DNA of 53,220 nucleotides from CAZDHT01 sp964505325 (lineage in GTDB: Bacteria; Planctomycetota; PUPC01): contig CAZDHT010000006.1 in NCBI GenBank assembly GCA_964505325.1, positions 1-53,220 on the forward strand, written 5' to 3'. The position numbers and the translations under genes are program-made. Below are positions 42,371 to 51,805 of the stretch, piece by piece; position 1 is the first letter of the stretch, and each line of letters starts with the position of its first letter. The notes under the pieces were generated by a model. The model searched no databases, was not told where the DNA came from, and saw only the letters and a list, made by a program, of their open reading frames with translations.

Positions 42371-44584
42371 CTAGTGGGCCGGGTCCGGGGGCAGGGCAAA
42401 GTAGTAGTCGGCATCGAGGTCCATGATGTCGTCGGCCATTGGGTGGCTTTCAAAATCGGTCTGCGCCGACCAGAGGCCAAGCCGCAGACGGCAGATTCTG
42501 CCGGGCCGATAAGCCGCCGGCGGCAGGTCCTTGCCCCCGTCCATCGACATCATTACCACGACGATCATCCGCTCCTCGAGGGTTCCCCAAATGACCTTCC
42601 GCACCTCGCACTCGACCGTCATAAAGGCCTGCGTGTACGGATAGACCGCCTCGTAGGCTGCGGGCCTGGAGACCCGCCGGGTCACCACTTCGGCCACCGC
42701 GACGGCCTTGAGGTTGGCAGGGGTCTCTTTCGGCACCTCGATGTCCCACGCGCACACCATGTATCGGGCCTCGAGCATAGCCCGCGTGGAGGAATAGCTC
42801 TTGAGCAGGCGGGCGTAGTTGGTCTGGATGGCGCGCAGGATGTGCGCGTTGTCGCGGGGGAGTTCCGGGTTCTTGCGGAAGCTCTTTGGGCCGCTTGGCG
42901 GCGGCTTGATCCGGGCCTCGGCCCGGTGCATCTCCTCGAAGACCGCCCAGGCGTTCAGCTCCTTCTGGAAGCCGGGGTCGCGATCCAATTGCTCGGCCCG
43001 CCGCACGGCCCCCTCGCCGCCGGCCGAGCCGGCGTACTCCTGCCCGAGGCGTATGTACAGGTCCAGGGCGGCCCTGGGGTTGACCGTCTCCAGCTCCCTC
43101 GCCTTGGCGAGGAGGCGCCGAGCAGCGTCCTTCGGGCCGGGCGTGGCCGGGTGGGCCGGGGCGCCGTGCGCCTTTTCGAACTCGGGGTTCTTCACCCACA
43201 CGTCCGGCCAGCGATCGAGCGCATGCCCACGGAGCAGCGATGACGTCGCGCCTTTGGCACCCGGGTCGCTGAAGGCTTCAACATGCATATTGTGTTCGTT
43301 GTAGGAATAGCGGACCGGCGGCCCGACGACCTTCAAGGTCTGCGGATCGAACCGGACGGCGAAGATCTCGTAGTCGGCCCCCTTGTGGGACTGCCTCATC
43401 CAGCGTTTGTCCGGGGTGACTCCCGGCGGGTATCGCGACGCGCCGCAGGCCACGATGGTGCGGTCGCGGCTGATCGCCGGGAAGTAGCAGTGATGGTACG
43501 GCGGACAGGCGCGCTCAATCGCCCTGCGCAGGCCGAGGTCCCTGCCCGGGTGCTCGCCGCCTTTGGGGGTCCGTGCTCCCTTGAGATCGAACACGCCGAC
43601 CTTTCCCGGGGCCTGCATCCAGACGACAAAATCACCGAGGGTAGAGATGGTAGCCTGGCATCCCTCCAGCGCTTCTTGCTTGCCGGCAGTGGGAACCGGC
43701 CCGCCGCGATTGAGCCGATAGAAGCACGCCCCACCGCCGGCGGCGCAGAACAGATACTCACCGCCCGCCGAGAGGAGCGCTTGTCCTCTAACGCCGGTGA
43801 CGACCTTCTCGCCGATCCGGTCGGCCACGACGTCGACTTCATATATTCCCTTCTGGTCGGGGATGTTCACGTAAACCGTGCGGCTGTTCTTCCACTCGAA
43901 GAACCGATCTTCGCCGGCGGTGCCCAGTCGCTCGCGAAGCGAGAAGAGCTCACGGGGCTCGCCGGCCTTGAGCGTCTGCGGATCAATTTCCACCACCCAG
44001 GCGTCGAACGGTGCGGAGGCGTACGCGCCGCCGTAGACCGCCCGGACCCCGGGGCCGCTGCTGCTGGAGTTCCACCGGCGGCCGGCGAATATCACGTGCC
44101 GCCCGTCGGGTGAGATACGCGGGCCCAGATGAGCGTAGCCGGCCTGGAACGGCTTGCTGCTGATCATCTCAAGACCGGACCCGTCCAGGTTTCGTTTCCA
44201 GACGCGGTACTTGAGCTCCTTGGTCCCGCTGGGGCGGCGGGACTCCCACACGATGTAGCCCGTCCGCCCGGCGGCGAAGTCCTTCATCCTCTGAACGTCC
44301 GCGGGCTGGGCCCGGTCGACCACGTGGAGCCTGCTGCGCCAGCGGACCCCTCCCGGGAGCATCGTTCTTGATCCCTCTGATCGGATCGCCGGCTGGTCGG
44401 CTATGGGGGCGGAACCGGCGCGCGGCGGACGGGCGTAGTTCGCGGTCACGAGGTATGTCGAGCTCACAGCGATGAGGGTGGCCGGCAAGATGAACTTTCG
44501 TACGCCGGACAGGATCCCACATTGTCTGGCGCGGGCGGCGAAGGGCCGATTGATCAATTGCTGAAGGTATCTCGGTGTCGCCAC
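42371..44584 (-). CDS. Exported PD40/WD40-like repeat protein
   Basis: A 737-residue protein whose frame stays open far upstream; the GTG at 44584 was chosen because GGAAGG lies 6 bases before it and a membrane-spanning or signal segment follows soon (VRKFILPATLIAVSSTYLVTA). A beta-propeller-like region (about 90-400) contains PRISPDGRHVIFAGRRWNS, AWVVEIDPQTLKAGEPREL and FPAISRDRTIVACGASRYPP, like TolB/PD40 repeats. The last 230 residues form a second region (ARYMVCAWDIEVPKETPANL, EAVYPYTQAFMTVECEVRKV) not recognised. It may be a surface or periplasmic protein that handles multi-component data such as carbohydrates or peptides; function unknown. Confidence 0.75.
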   Translation of the reverse strand: MATPRYLQQLINRPFAARARQCGILSGVRKFILPATLIAVSSTYLVTANYARPPRAGSAPIADQPAIRSEGSRTMLPGGVRWRSRLHVVDRAQPADVQRMKDFAAGRTGYIVWESRRPSGTKELKYRVWKRNLDGSGLEMISSKPFQAGYAHLGPRISPDGRHVIFAGRRWNSSSSGPGVRAVYGGAYASAPFDAWVVEIDPQTLKAGEPRELFSLRERLGTAGEDRFFEWKNSRTVYVNIPDQKGIYEVDVVADRIGEKVVTGVRGQALLSAGGEYLFCAAGGGACFYRLNRGGPVPTAGKQEALEGCQATISTLGDFVVWMQAPGKVGVFDLKGARTPKGGEHPGRDLGLRRAIERACPPYHHCYFPAISRDRTIVACGASRYPPGVTPDKRWMRQSHKGADYEIFAVRFDPQTLKVVGPPVRYSYNEHNMHVEAFSDPGAKGATSSLLRGHALDRWPDVWVKNPEFEKAHGAPAHPATPGPKDAARRLLAKARELETVNPRAALDLYIRLGQEYAGSAGGEGAVRRAEQLDRDPGFQKELNAWAVFEEMHRAEARIKPPPSGPKSFRKNPELPRDNAHILRAIQTNYARLLKSYSSTRAMLEARYMVCAWDIEVPKETPANLKAVAVAEVVTRRVSRPAAYEAVYPYTQAFMTVECEVRKVIWGTLEERMIVVVMMSMDGGKDLPPAAYRPGRICRLRLGLWSAQTDFESHPMADDIMDLDADYYFALPPDPAH

Positions 44585-45342
44585 TTCGGGCCTTCCTTCG
44601 ACGGGAAGCGATCGTCCGCCTGTGGAGACAACAGCCGCGGGCCGCCCGGTGCAGGCGGTCCGCGCCCTTCCTGAGCTGTGGCTCTGGCTCTGTAGCGGGA
44701 GAAGCAATTCACGTGCCCGCGAGGCGTCCTGGCCGTACATCTGCGTTGCCGCAGCCCTCGGCGGCGCGGATGACCAAGCGGCCCGCCGTGGAGAGGTCCG
44801 CCGTATCGTCCTCGCAGGCAAGGGGTTAGGGACAGGGCGTGGATGGGCCACGGCGGCTGGATCGGCAGCACTCAGGCGGATAAAAGGAGCGACTGCCCGG
44901 TTTTCCCCGGTGGCGGTTGAAGGGTGGCTAAAGCGTCTCTTCCCGGTTTTTCGTGGACGCCCGCCGAGACTCAAGTAAGTGCGGGCCGTAAGTAGTTCTA
45001 ATTCACGGCATTAGGCGCGGAGCTACATGATTTGTAGGAGACTCAGGCTCTGCCGTAGGCCTTGCTGAACCTGGCATTCGGAGGCTGTCCAAGAGCTTTG
45101 CCTTCCAACGCGGGAGATTGCGCGCCGCACTTGTAAGTCCTTCAGCACCAATATGTTACGCCTCTCCAGTGTGCCAGGCACCCTTTCCGGGTGTAACCAC
45201 TTGTTTGACAGGGAGTTATGTCGGCCAGCGTAAATGTCAATCAGCGGTTTGCGTAAGAGTTTCTGCAAGGGGGGGGTATAAATCCCAAGGTCGGCTCGGG
45301 GGAAACAAGGCTCAGGGTTGTTGGATAGGCTCTTGGCGCCAG
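44585..45342. other. 760-bp stretch without convincing gene
   Basis: Frames here have skewed composition and no recognisable product. The stretch contains a partial REP-like sequence (GTGCCAGGCACCCTTTCC, 45171-45188) and a G-run (GGGGGGGG, near 45270). A minus-strand frame at 45023-45664 partly overlaps the esterase gene in another frame and is judged spurious. It may be a decayed mobile-element site. Confidence 0.5.
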
Positions 45343-47091
45343 CTACTTCGCCGGTCTCAGGACGAGCCGGTTGCCAAGGCCCGCTTTGCCGGCTGCGAAC
45401 TTCTCGACCGTGATCAGGCCGTAGCGGTCGGCTACCACCGTGCCTTTGGCGATGGTCTTCGGGTTCGCGGGATCGGAGAAGTCGAAGTTCTCCCACTGGT
45501 ACTTCTCGCCGGGCGCCACTTTGAACTTCTGCAGGCGCCGCGGCGTGACATCTACTGTTGCCGGGCCGGTGAGCGAGCGGATGTTGATGCCGTATTCCCG
45601 CTTCGTGTCGAGGATATCGTCGGCTTTGTTCCCCCTTGCGAAATCGTTGCCTGACGCTGACCACTCGAGGTTGCCGTTGACGGTCCCCGATCTGTCCGTC
45701 CGCGGATCACCGTTGTTAGAGGCGTTGGCGAACGCGGGGAGGCTCTCGTCGATGGGGAGTCTGTAGCGGCCCATCCCTTCGTTTCGGGTGCTGTAGGCGC
45801 TCCACGAGTGTCCCCGCTGGTTCCAGGCCGCGGCGAAGGGGCGCTTGGATTTCTGCAAGGCGTCGACAAAGTCCGGGAACGGCTCGAACACCACGCTCCC
45901 ATCCCGCTTCCCGTTGCTGATAAGCAGGAACGCGGTCTCCTGCTGGATGTGTTTCAGGCTCCACTGCGCGTAGTCCTGGTGGTCCCAGACGCCGGTGCCG
46001 TCCTGTGTCGGCAGGTTCGTGGCGACCGGGCCCCACAGCCGGGAGGCCTGGGTCACCCACACCCGGTTGCGGCGGTGGATGGTGGCGCCGGCCGACGAGA
46101 CGGTCGAGCAGAAGATATCGCCCATGCGCAGCGCCAACGCGGTGCACATCGTGCCGCCCATCGAGTGTCCGTGCGCCTGGACATGGCGCGGGTCGATTTT
46201 GAAGAACTGGTTCGGACGTCCGGCGTTCAGCCACTTCCACGACCAGCGGATGCGCTGCTCGGCGTAGTTGATGACCTTGGTCTTGTCGCGGTTCATCACG
46301 CCGAAGAACCACGAGCCGGATGCGTCGCCGTGCCAGACCCACAGGCAGCGCCAGTAGCTGGCCTTGTCGGCGCAGCGATACCCGCCGCCCATCCCGTGCC
46401 CGTAGTACATCACGGGAAGCGGGGCCTTGCCGTCGTATTTGTCCGGAACGGCCAGGCCGAAGTTGTACGCGTATCCCTCGTTGAACGGGTCCCACTTCGA
46501 GTGGTCCATCCAGTGGGTGTAGACGGCGGCGGTGCCGTTGGGGTGTTTCCACTGGAGGACGGCGCCGGGGAGCATCACTTTTTCGTCGATTGCCGTGTCG
46601 AGCGCCGCCATCAGCCCGGGCCGCTCCCGGCCAGCCACCAGCGGCACGATGGCGTAGAAGAGCCTGCCGGCCTTGTGTGCCGTGTTGACGAAGAGCCCCG
46701 TGCCGACGGGCAGCATCCTGTCGGGGTCGTTATTCAAGTTATCCGCGATGCAGAAGCGCTGGCCGTAGCCCTTGATTCCTGTTCTGGCTTGGAGGAACTT
46801 CTTCCTTAACTCCCTTCGGAAGACGCACGACCCTTCGGAGATCGTGGCAAGCAGCTTCGCGCTCTTGAGATTCGCGGGGGTGATCTTACGCTGCGCCTGG
46901 TAAACTCGATAACTTTCGCCCTGCAAGCTGCCGAGCTCTCTCCAGGTGATGAACGTCTGGCCCTCGCGGAAGAAGGCTTTGACCCCGGTGACCTTCTCTC
47001 CGGCGGAGGGCGGCGCCGCCGCCCCAAGGAACAGCGCCGCCACGACCGTGGCTACGGCCGGAAGGAACATGATCCTGGCAAGTTGTCTCAT
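45343..47091 (-). CDS. Secreted alpha/beta-hydrolase (esterase-like)
   Basis: A 582-residue exported hydrolase. A signal peptide (MRQLARIMFLPAVATVVAAL) is followed by an FN3-like region (about 30-190) with KAFFREGQTFITWRELGSLQ, and then an alpha/beta-hydrolase domain. The nucleophile is S310 in QAHGHSMGGTMCTAL, with oxyanion-type PVMYYGHGMGGGYR upstream, an acid residue likely in SNGKRDGSVVFEPF and the histidine probably in NQRGHSWSAYS. Similar proteins include poly-hydroxyalkanoate depolymerase-like and carbohydrate esterases; substrate unknown. A small beta domain closes the chain. The ATG at 47091 has GAGAGGGG upstream. Confidence 0.85.
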   Translation of the reverse strand: MRQLARIMFLPAVATVVAALFLGAAAPPSAGEKVTGVKAFFREGQTFITWRELGSLQGESYRVYQAQRKITPANLKSAKLLATISEGSCVFRRELRKKFLQARTGIKGYGQRFCIADNLNNDPDRMLPVGTGLFVNTAHKAGRLFYAIVPLVAGRERPGLMAALDTAIDEKVMLPGAVLQWKHPNGTAAVYTHWMDHSKWDPFNEGYAYNFGLAVPDKYDGKAPLPVMYYGHGMGGGYRCADKASYWRCLWVWHGDASGSWFFGVMNRDKTKVINYAEQRIRWSWKWLNAGRPNQFFKIDPRHVQAHGHSMGGTMCTALALRMGDIFCSTVSSAGATIHRRNRVWVTQASRLWGPVATNLPTQDGTGVWDHQDYAQWSLKHIQQETAFLLISNGKRDGSVVFEPFPDFVDALQKSKRPFAAAWNQRGHSWSAYSTRNEGMGRYRLPIDESLPAFANASNNGDPRTDRSGTVNGNLEWSASGNDFARGNKADDILDTKREYGINIRSLTGPATVDVTPRRLQKFKVAPGEKYQWENFDFSDPANPKTIAKGTVVADRYGLITVEKFAAGKAGLGNRLVLRPAK

Positions 47092-47399
47092 CTTTTTGCC
47101 CCTCTCGTCAGTCCTGGCAGCGGGGCTTCTTGCAGCCGTGACCCCGAAAACAGGGCGTCTGTCGCCTTGGAGTTCAGCAACCCGCATGCCAAGGAACCGT
47201 CCAAATCCCATTGCGCGCCGTATCATATTGTGACACAGGCAGTTACGGCTTCACCGGCAGGACGCCATGGCCGCCTGGAACGACCGGCGTGTCGTGATAA
47301 ATGGACTCGTTCGACTCCAGGAGGCACAGACAGCCCCGTAAGCCCTTTTGTTTTAAAAGGTTAGGCCGGTCTCCCAAATGCGACGCCCTTCGCCGCGCG
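47092..47399. other. 308-bp gap with a possible coding relic
   Basis: Mostly featureless. On the minus strand, 47243-47310 reads NESIYHDTPVVPGGHGVLPV followed by KP and a stop, with gene-like codon use but no start, so it may be the end of a lost gene. A small CCTTTT-GTTTT-AAAAGG palindrome lies near 47345-47362. Confidence 0.35.
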
Positions 47400-48872
47400 T
47401 CACCCCTTTGGCTCGCCGGCCAGCCACTGTTCGATCCGCTCCTCGTCCTCCGCCGTCCAAGGCTGGACTTCGTCATCCGACAAGTGGTCCCAGCCGCTGT
47501 ATATCCGCGCCATCGTCCGCTCGTACGTGCCGGCCGCGCGTTGCTCCTCCCGCCACTGGCGGAAGCTGCTCCTGTCGTACTCCTTGACCTTCGCGTCAAC
47601 CGCCTCGTAGTCGACGATCTGCCGCAACAGGCCGTCCATTTCTTTGACCACGTCTGGCCTGAGCCCGGCCAGGTTCGACACCTCGGCCGGATCGTCCGCC
47701 AGGTTGAACAACTGCGGCTCGCAGCCGACGTGAACGATGTATTTCCAGTCACCGCGGCGGAGCATGAAGATGCCGGTAACGGCGGTGGTGTCGTGGAACT
47801 CGCTGAGGGCCCAGTCGGGGCGGTCGCTCGGTTGGCCGACCAGGACGGGCACGAGCGAATGCCCGTCCAGCCCGCCAGGGCGCTCGAGGCCGGCCATGTC
47901 CATCAGGGTTGGGTAGAGGTCGACCAGTGACACGGGCGCTTCGACCTCGACGTCCCTTCGGACGCCTGGCCCGGCTACGATCAGCGGAATGTGGACCGAC
48001 GGCTCGTACATCGACATCTTGTAGAACTGCCGGTGTTCCATGGCCAGCTCGCCGTGGTCGCTGGTGAAGATGACGTACGTCGAGTCGAGGAGGCCGAGCT
48101 CCTTGACCGCGTCCAGCACCCGGCCGACCATGGCATCGACTTCGCTGATCATGGCGAAGTAGATCCGCCGCACCGTCTTGATCATCTCGTCCGAGAAACC
48201 GTACAGCCAGTTCGTCTCGATCCGCCGGTGCGGCATGACCGGGTGCTCCCGCTCGTCGACGGGCGGGACCGTCACGCCGGCCTCGTCGATCAGGTCGAGG
48301 TACGTCTGCGACGTCACGAAGTCAGGATGGGGGGCCCCGAGGCCCAGGTAGTACAGGAACGGCCCCGTGTCCGAGCGGGCCGCCTCGCGCAGCCAGCCGA
48401 TGCAGCGGTCGACGTTTTCCCAGTCGTGCTCGTGGACGCGGGCGGTGTCTTCGTCCCGGATGATCGGCGGCCCCATCCGGTAGCTGGGCCGGTCAATGCC
48501 GGCCGACCGCGTCCACGCCGATACGCGGGCGCGGACCGTGTGTCTGCCGGACAGGTAGTCTTTCTTGCCCGAGGTCTCGGTCACATATCCTGCGGCGTCG
48601 AGTTCTGTGCGGAACGTCGGGTCACCTTCCTCCAGGCCCTTGTAGTTGTTCCAGGCTTCGCAGTGGTGGGCATAGCGGCCGCTCCACATGACGGCCCGCG
48701 CCGGGCAGCAGATGGGGTTGTTGGTGTAGGCGTTTCGGAACAGCGCCCCCTGCCGGGCGAGGGCGTCGAGGTGGGGCGTGGCACGGCCCATGGCCGGATG
48801 ACCCATGCAGCCCATCACGCGGCCGTCCATACTGTCACACTGGATAAACAGGATGTTGGCAGAACCGTTCAT
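47400..48872 (-). CDS. Sulfatase (arylsulfatase family)
   Basis: A 490-residue sulfatase of the alkaline phosphatase superfamily. The formylglycine motif is C55-C-P-A-R59 in NNPICCPARAVMWSGRY, where the first cysteine would become formylglycine. Metal residues are suggested at D13 (LFIQCDSMDG) and in VIFTSDHGELAMEHRQFYKMSMYEPSVHIPLIV, which also holds the family's late histidine/lysine region. No signal peptide is visible, which is unusual for a glycan sulfatase. The ATG at 48872 follows the epimerase gene by 18 bp, so the two are co-transcribed and probably serve one sulfated-sugar pathway. Confidence 0.93.
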   Translation of the reverse strand: MNGSANILFIQCDSMDGRVMGCMGHPAMGRATPHLDALARQGALFRNAYTNNPICCPARAVMWSGRYAHHCEAWNNYKGLEEGDPTFRTELDAAGYVTETSGKKDYLSGRHTVRARVSAWTRSAGIDRPSYRMGPPIIRDEDTARVHEHDWENVDRCIGWLREAARSDTGPFLYYLGLGAPHPDFVTSQTYLDLIDEAGVTVPPVDEREHPVMPHRRIETNWLYGFSDEMIKTVRRIYFAMISEVDAMVGRVLDAVKELGLLDSTYVIFTSDHGELAMEHRQFYKMSMYEPSVHIPLIVAGPGVRRDVEVEAPVSLVDLYPTLMDMAGLERPGGLDGHSLVPVLVGQPSDRPDWALSEFHDTTAVTGIFMLRRGDWKYIVHVGCEPQLFNLADDPAEVSNLAGLRPDVVKEMDGLLRQIVDYEAVDAKVKEYDRSSFRQWREEQRAAGTYERTMARIYSGWDHLSDDEVQPWTAEDEERIEQWLAGEPKG

Positions 48873-48890
48873 GTGCCGCCTTGCTTCCTG

Positions 48891-49655
48891 CTATTTTCCC
48901 ATGGCCCGCAGGTTCTCGATGCACTGGCGCACGGTGACCATCGGCTCGGCGGCATAGACCTCCTGCTCGACGATGTACCACTCGGTCCCGCCAACGGTCT
49001 CGCAGAGGTGGAAAATGCTCTGCCACGGAACCTTGCCCTCGCCGACCACGGCGGCCTCGTCGGTGTCGCTCCATTCCTTCAGGTGCACGGTCGTCGCGCG
49101 GCCGGGATAGCGCTCGATGAGCGGTGCGACCTCCGCGCCCGCGTGACGTGCGTTGCCGGTGTCAAGCTGCATCACCACGTCTTCGCGCGCGTGGGAGAAG
49201 AACACGTCCCACGGGTACTGGCCGTCGGTCAACGTGAACTCGTGGGAGTGGTTATGGTAACCGACCCGCATATCGACGGCCGCAGCCTTTTCTGCGAGTT
49301 CGTTGAACACCCCCGCGGTGTTCTTCCACGCGTCCAGGCTCGACCGATACTCCTCGGGCAGGCCCGGCACAATGAGGAAACGGTTGCCGAGCGTCTTGTT
49401 GAAAGCAACCGTCTCGTGGAAGGCATCTCCCAGCAGCGTGTCGATCCGGATGTGCGTGCCGCAGCAGACGAGTCCGTTGTCGTCGAGCATCTTCCGCAAC
49501 TCTTCGGCGCCGCGGTCGTAGTACCCGGCGAATTCGACGCCGTCGTAGGTCATCTCCGCCGCCTGCTTGAGAACGCCGGGCAGATCTTTTTTGCAGTCCT
49601 CCCGCACCGAGAAGAGCTGGAGGCCGATCGGTATTTTCTTCTCCGCGTTGCCCAC
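48891..49655 (-). CDS. Sugar phosphate isomerase/epimerase (xylose isomerase-like TIM barrel)
   Basis: A 254-residue AP-endonuclease-2-type barrel enzyme. Landmarks: IGLQLFSVREDCKKDLPGVL, YDGVEFAGYY (the conserved glutamate), GTHIRIDTLL, VGYHNHSHEF (histidine metal ligands), VVMQLDTGNARHAGA (aspartate ligand) and TVHLKEWSD. Typically cytosolic, it epimerises or isomerises sugars or sugar acids. The GTG at 49655 is preferred: AGGAG lies 6 bases before it, whereas the ATG at 49661 would directly touch that site. It is first in the epimerase-sulfatase operon and is divergent from pckG. Confidence 0.88.
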   Translation of the reverse strand: MGNAEKKIPIGLQLFSVREDCKKDLPGVLKQAAEMTYDGVEFAGYYDRGAEELRKMLDDNGLVCCGTHIRIDTLLGDAFHETVAFNKTLGNRFLIVPGLPEEYRSSLDAWKNTAGVFNELAEKAAAVDMRVGYHNHSHEFTLTDGQYPWDVFFSHAREDVVMQLDTGNARHAGAEVAPLIERYPGRATTVHLKEWSDTDEAAVVGEGKVPWQSIFHLCETVGGTEWYIVEQEVYAAEPMVTVRQCIENLRAMGK

Positions 49656-49712
49656 GATCATCTCCTTTCTGAATAACACTTCAGGGAACAGAGCCCGTAC
49701 GATTCGCGGCAG

Positions 49713-49741
49713 ATAATCGTACAAAGCTGGGGATTTGTCAA
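49713..49741 (-). promoter_or_regulatory. Promoter of the epimerase-sulfatase operon
   Basis: On the minus strand, TTGACA (49741-49736), a 17-base spacer and GATTAT (49718-49713), 57 bases before the start. Confidence 0.6.
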
Positions 49742-49760
49742 GAGCTACATACGCCGACAG

Positions 49761-49789
49761 TTGACCCCGTAGCGCGCGCTTTGTATAAT
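49761..49789 (+). promoter_or_regulatory. Promoter of pckG
   Basis: TTGACC (49761-49766), a 17-base spacer and TATAAT (49784-49789), 98 bases before the ATG. It is back to back with the epimerase promoter, with only 19 bp between the -35 boxes, so a shared regulator could act on both. Confidence 0.65.
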
Positions 49790-49887
49790 CTCGCGGGTTA
49801 CTTGGCGGGAAGCGGCGGGAATCCTCGTCACGAAGAACACGGGGGGCTTCTGCTTTGTGGCACATTCGCGTGTGGAAGGTGTAAGAC

Positions 49888-51780
49888 ATGGCGAAAGATT
49901 GTGAAAGCTTGCTGCGCGAGCGGCTGGATGATGAGAATCTCCAGAAGCTGATGGCGCTCCGGAACTCGAAACTGCACTGTTTTGTGGCCGAGGCGGTCGA
50001 GCTGTGCGATCCCGATTCCGTTTTTGTCGTGACCGATTCGGCGGAAGATGTCGCCCGCGTTCGACGGCTCGCCATCGAGCTGGGCGAGGAGACCCCGCTC
50101 GCGACGGACGGCCACACGGTCCACTTCGACGGGTTCCGGGACCACCTGTGCAACGACCAGAGCCGCGACCGGGAGAACACGAAGTACCTGGTCCCGCCGC
50201 GGATGCACCTCGGGGCAAAGCTGAACACGGCCGACCGCGAGGAGGGCCTGGTCGAGGTCCGGTCTTACCTGAGGAACGCGATGGCCGGGAAGCAGATGTT
50301 CGTCCGCTTCTTTTCGCTGGGGCCGACGGGCTCGGTGTTCTCGATCTCCGGCGTGCAACTGACCGATTCGGCCTACGTGGCGCACAGCGAGGACCTGCTG
50401 TTCCGGCCCGGCTACGAGCAGTTCCGGGAGCTCGGGAACTCGGCCGACTTCTTTCGCGTGCTCCACTCGGCGGGCGAGCTCGAAAGCAGCGTCAGCGTGA
50501 ACATGGAAGGCAAGCGGATCTACATCGACATCCAGGATGAGTGCGTCTACAGCGTAAACACGCAGTACGCGGGCAACACCATCGGGTTCAAGAAGCTCTG
50601 CCTGCGGCTGGCAATTCGGAAGGCGGACCGCGAAGGCTGGCTGTCCGAGCACATGTTCGTGATGGGCGTGCACGGGCCGGGCCGGCGCGTCACGTACTTC
50701 ACCGGCGCGTTTCCCAGCTTCTGCGGCAAGACCTCGACGGCCATGCTGCCCGGCGAGACGATCATCGGCGACGACCTGGCGTACCTCCGCAACATCGACG
50801 ACGAGGCCCGGGCCGTCAACGTCGAGAACGGCATCTTCGGTGTGATCGCCAACGTGGGTCCAGACGATGACCCCGTCATCTACGACGTGCTGACCAAGCC
50901 GGGCGAGGTGATATTCTCGAACGTGCTGGTCAGGGGCGGCGTGCCCTACTGGCTGGGCATGGGCCGCGACCTGCCCGCCGATGGCACCAACTACGCCGGG
51001 CGGTGGACGGCGGGGATGAAGGACCCACTGGGGCGCGAGGTCACGGCCTCGCACAAGAACGCGCGGTACACAGTCCGGCTGTCGGAGCTGGCGAACCTGG
51101 ACGAGCGCGCGAACGATCCCGCCGGCGTCCCGATCCGCGGCATCATCTACGGCGGGCGCGACTCGGACACGTCCGTCCCCGTCCGCCAATCCTTCCACTG
51201 GGCGCATGGCGTGATCATCAACGGCGCGGGGCTCGAATCGGAGAGCACCGCCGCCACCCTGGGTCAGGAAGGCGTCCGCAGCTTTCAGCCGATGTCGAAC
51301 CTCGACTTCGTCTCCATCCCGCTTGGGCGATACGTGCAGAACCACCTGGACTTCGGCGAGGTGCTGACCGGCCCGCCGCTGATCTTTGCGGTCAATTACT
51401 TCCTGAAGGGCAAGGACGGCGCTTACCTCAATGGCATCCAGGACAAGCGGGTGTGGGTTAAGTGGATGGAGCTTCGCGTGCACGGCGACGTGGGGTCCGT
51501 CGTCACGCCGGTCGGCCACATCCCGCGGCACGAGGACCTGCAGCGGTTGTTCCGCGAGGTGCTCGGCCGCGAGTACACCGAGGCGGAGTACGTCCAGCAG
51601 TTCACCCTGCGCATCCCGGAGAACCTGAAGAAGCTCGAGCGGGTGTCGGAGATTTACCGCACGCAGGTGTCGGACACTCCGCAGGTCTTTTTCGACGTGC
51701 TGGCCGCGCAGCGCAAGCGCCTGCTCGCGGCTCAGACGAAGCACGGCGACTACATCTCGCCGTTGACGCTGGCGGGATGA
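49888..51780 (+). CDS. pckG: Phosphoenolpyruvate carboxykinase (GTP type)
   Basis: A 630-residue gluconeogenic enzyme that makes phosphoenolpyruvate from oxaloacetate and GTP. GTP-type blocks: NTQYAGNTIGFKKLCLRLAIR and REGWLSEHMFVMGV (the metal histidine), the P-loop TGAFPSFCGKTSTAML (C279, K281), IIGDDLAYLRNID, VNVENGIFGVIANV, IPIRGIIYGGRDSDTSVPVRQSFHWAHGVI and the long C-terminal region. Several positions depart from the usual form: PSACGKTN becomes PSFCGKTS, and GGRRP becomes GGRDS. This matches a divergent, archaea-like branch better than the common bacterial enzyme, as an inference. The ATG at 49888 has GGAAGG upstream. It is probably monocistronic or joined to the sialidase gene 25 bp downstream. 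Confidence 0.92.
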   Translation: MAKDCESLLRERLDDENLQKLMALRNSKLHCFVAEAVELCDPDSVFVVTDSAEDVARVRRLAIELGEETPLATDGHTVHFDGFRDHLCNDQSRDRENTKYLVPPRMHLGAKLNTADREEGLVEVRSYLRNAMAGKQMFVRFFSLGPTGSVFSISGVQLTDSAYVAHSEDLLFRPGYEQFRELGNSADFFRVLHSAGELESSVSVNMEGKRIYIDIQDECVYSVNTQYAGNTIGFKKLCLRLAIRKADREGWLSEHMFVMGVHGPGRRVTYFTGAFPSFCGKTSTAMLPGETIIGDDLAYLRNIDDEARAVNVENGIFGVIANVGPDDDPVIYDVLTKPGEVIFSNVLVRGGVPYWLGMGRDLPADGTNYAGRWTAGMKDPLGREVTASHKNARYTVRLSELANLDERANDPAGVPIRGIIYGGRDSDTSVPVRQSFHWAHGVIINGAGLESESTAATLGQEGVRSFQPMSNLDFVSIPLGRYVQNHLDFGEVLTGPPLIFAVNYFLKGKDGAYLNGIQDKRVWVKWMELRVHGDVGSVVTPVGHIPRHEDLQRLFREVLGREYTEAEYVQQFTLRIPENLKKLERVSEIYRTQVSDTPQVFFDVLAAQRKRLLAAQTKHGDYISPLTLAG

Positions 51781-51791
51781 GGCAGAGGCGC

Positions 51792-51797
51792 TATAAT
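51792..51797 (+). promoter_or_regulatory. Lone -10 box at the sialidase start
   Basis: TATAAT ends 8 bases before the ATG at 51806, with no Shine-Dalgarno site between. A TTGACG at 51763-51768 is too far (23-base spacer) to be a normal -35. If used, transcription would give a leaderless mRNA. Confidence 0.35.
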
Positions 51798-51805
51798 GCG
51801 CCGCC

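Noticed and set aside
44585..44974. Upstream extension of the PD40-like gene to 44974
   Set aside because: It adds about 130 Arg/Pro/Ala-rich residues before the hydrophobic signal segment, and a GTG with a good ribosome site lies at 44584.
45023..45664. Minus-strand frame of 213 codons
   Set aside because: It overlaps the well-supported esterase gene in another frame and has no start signal or family resemblance.
47243..47752. Alternative reading frame over the sulfatase 3' end
   Set aside because: It overlaps the sulfatase in a second frame and lacks a start; only its last 20 or so codons look gene-like, and these are noted as a possible relic.
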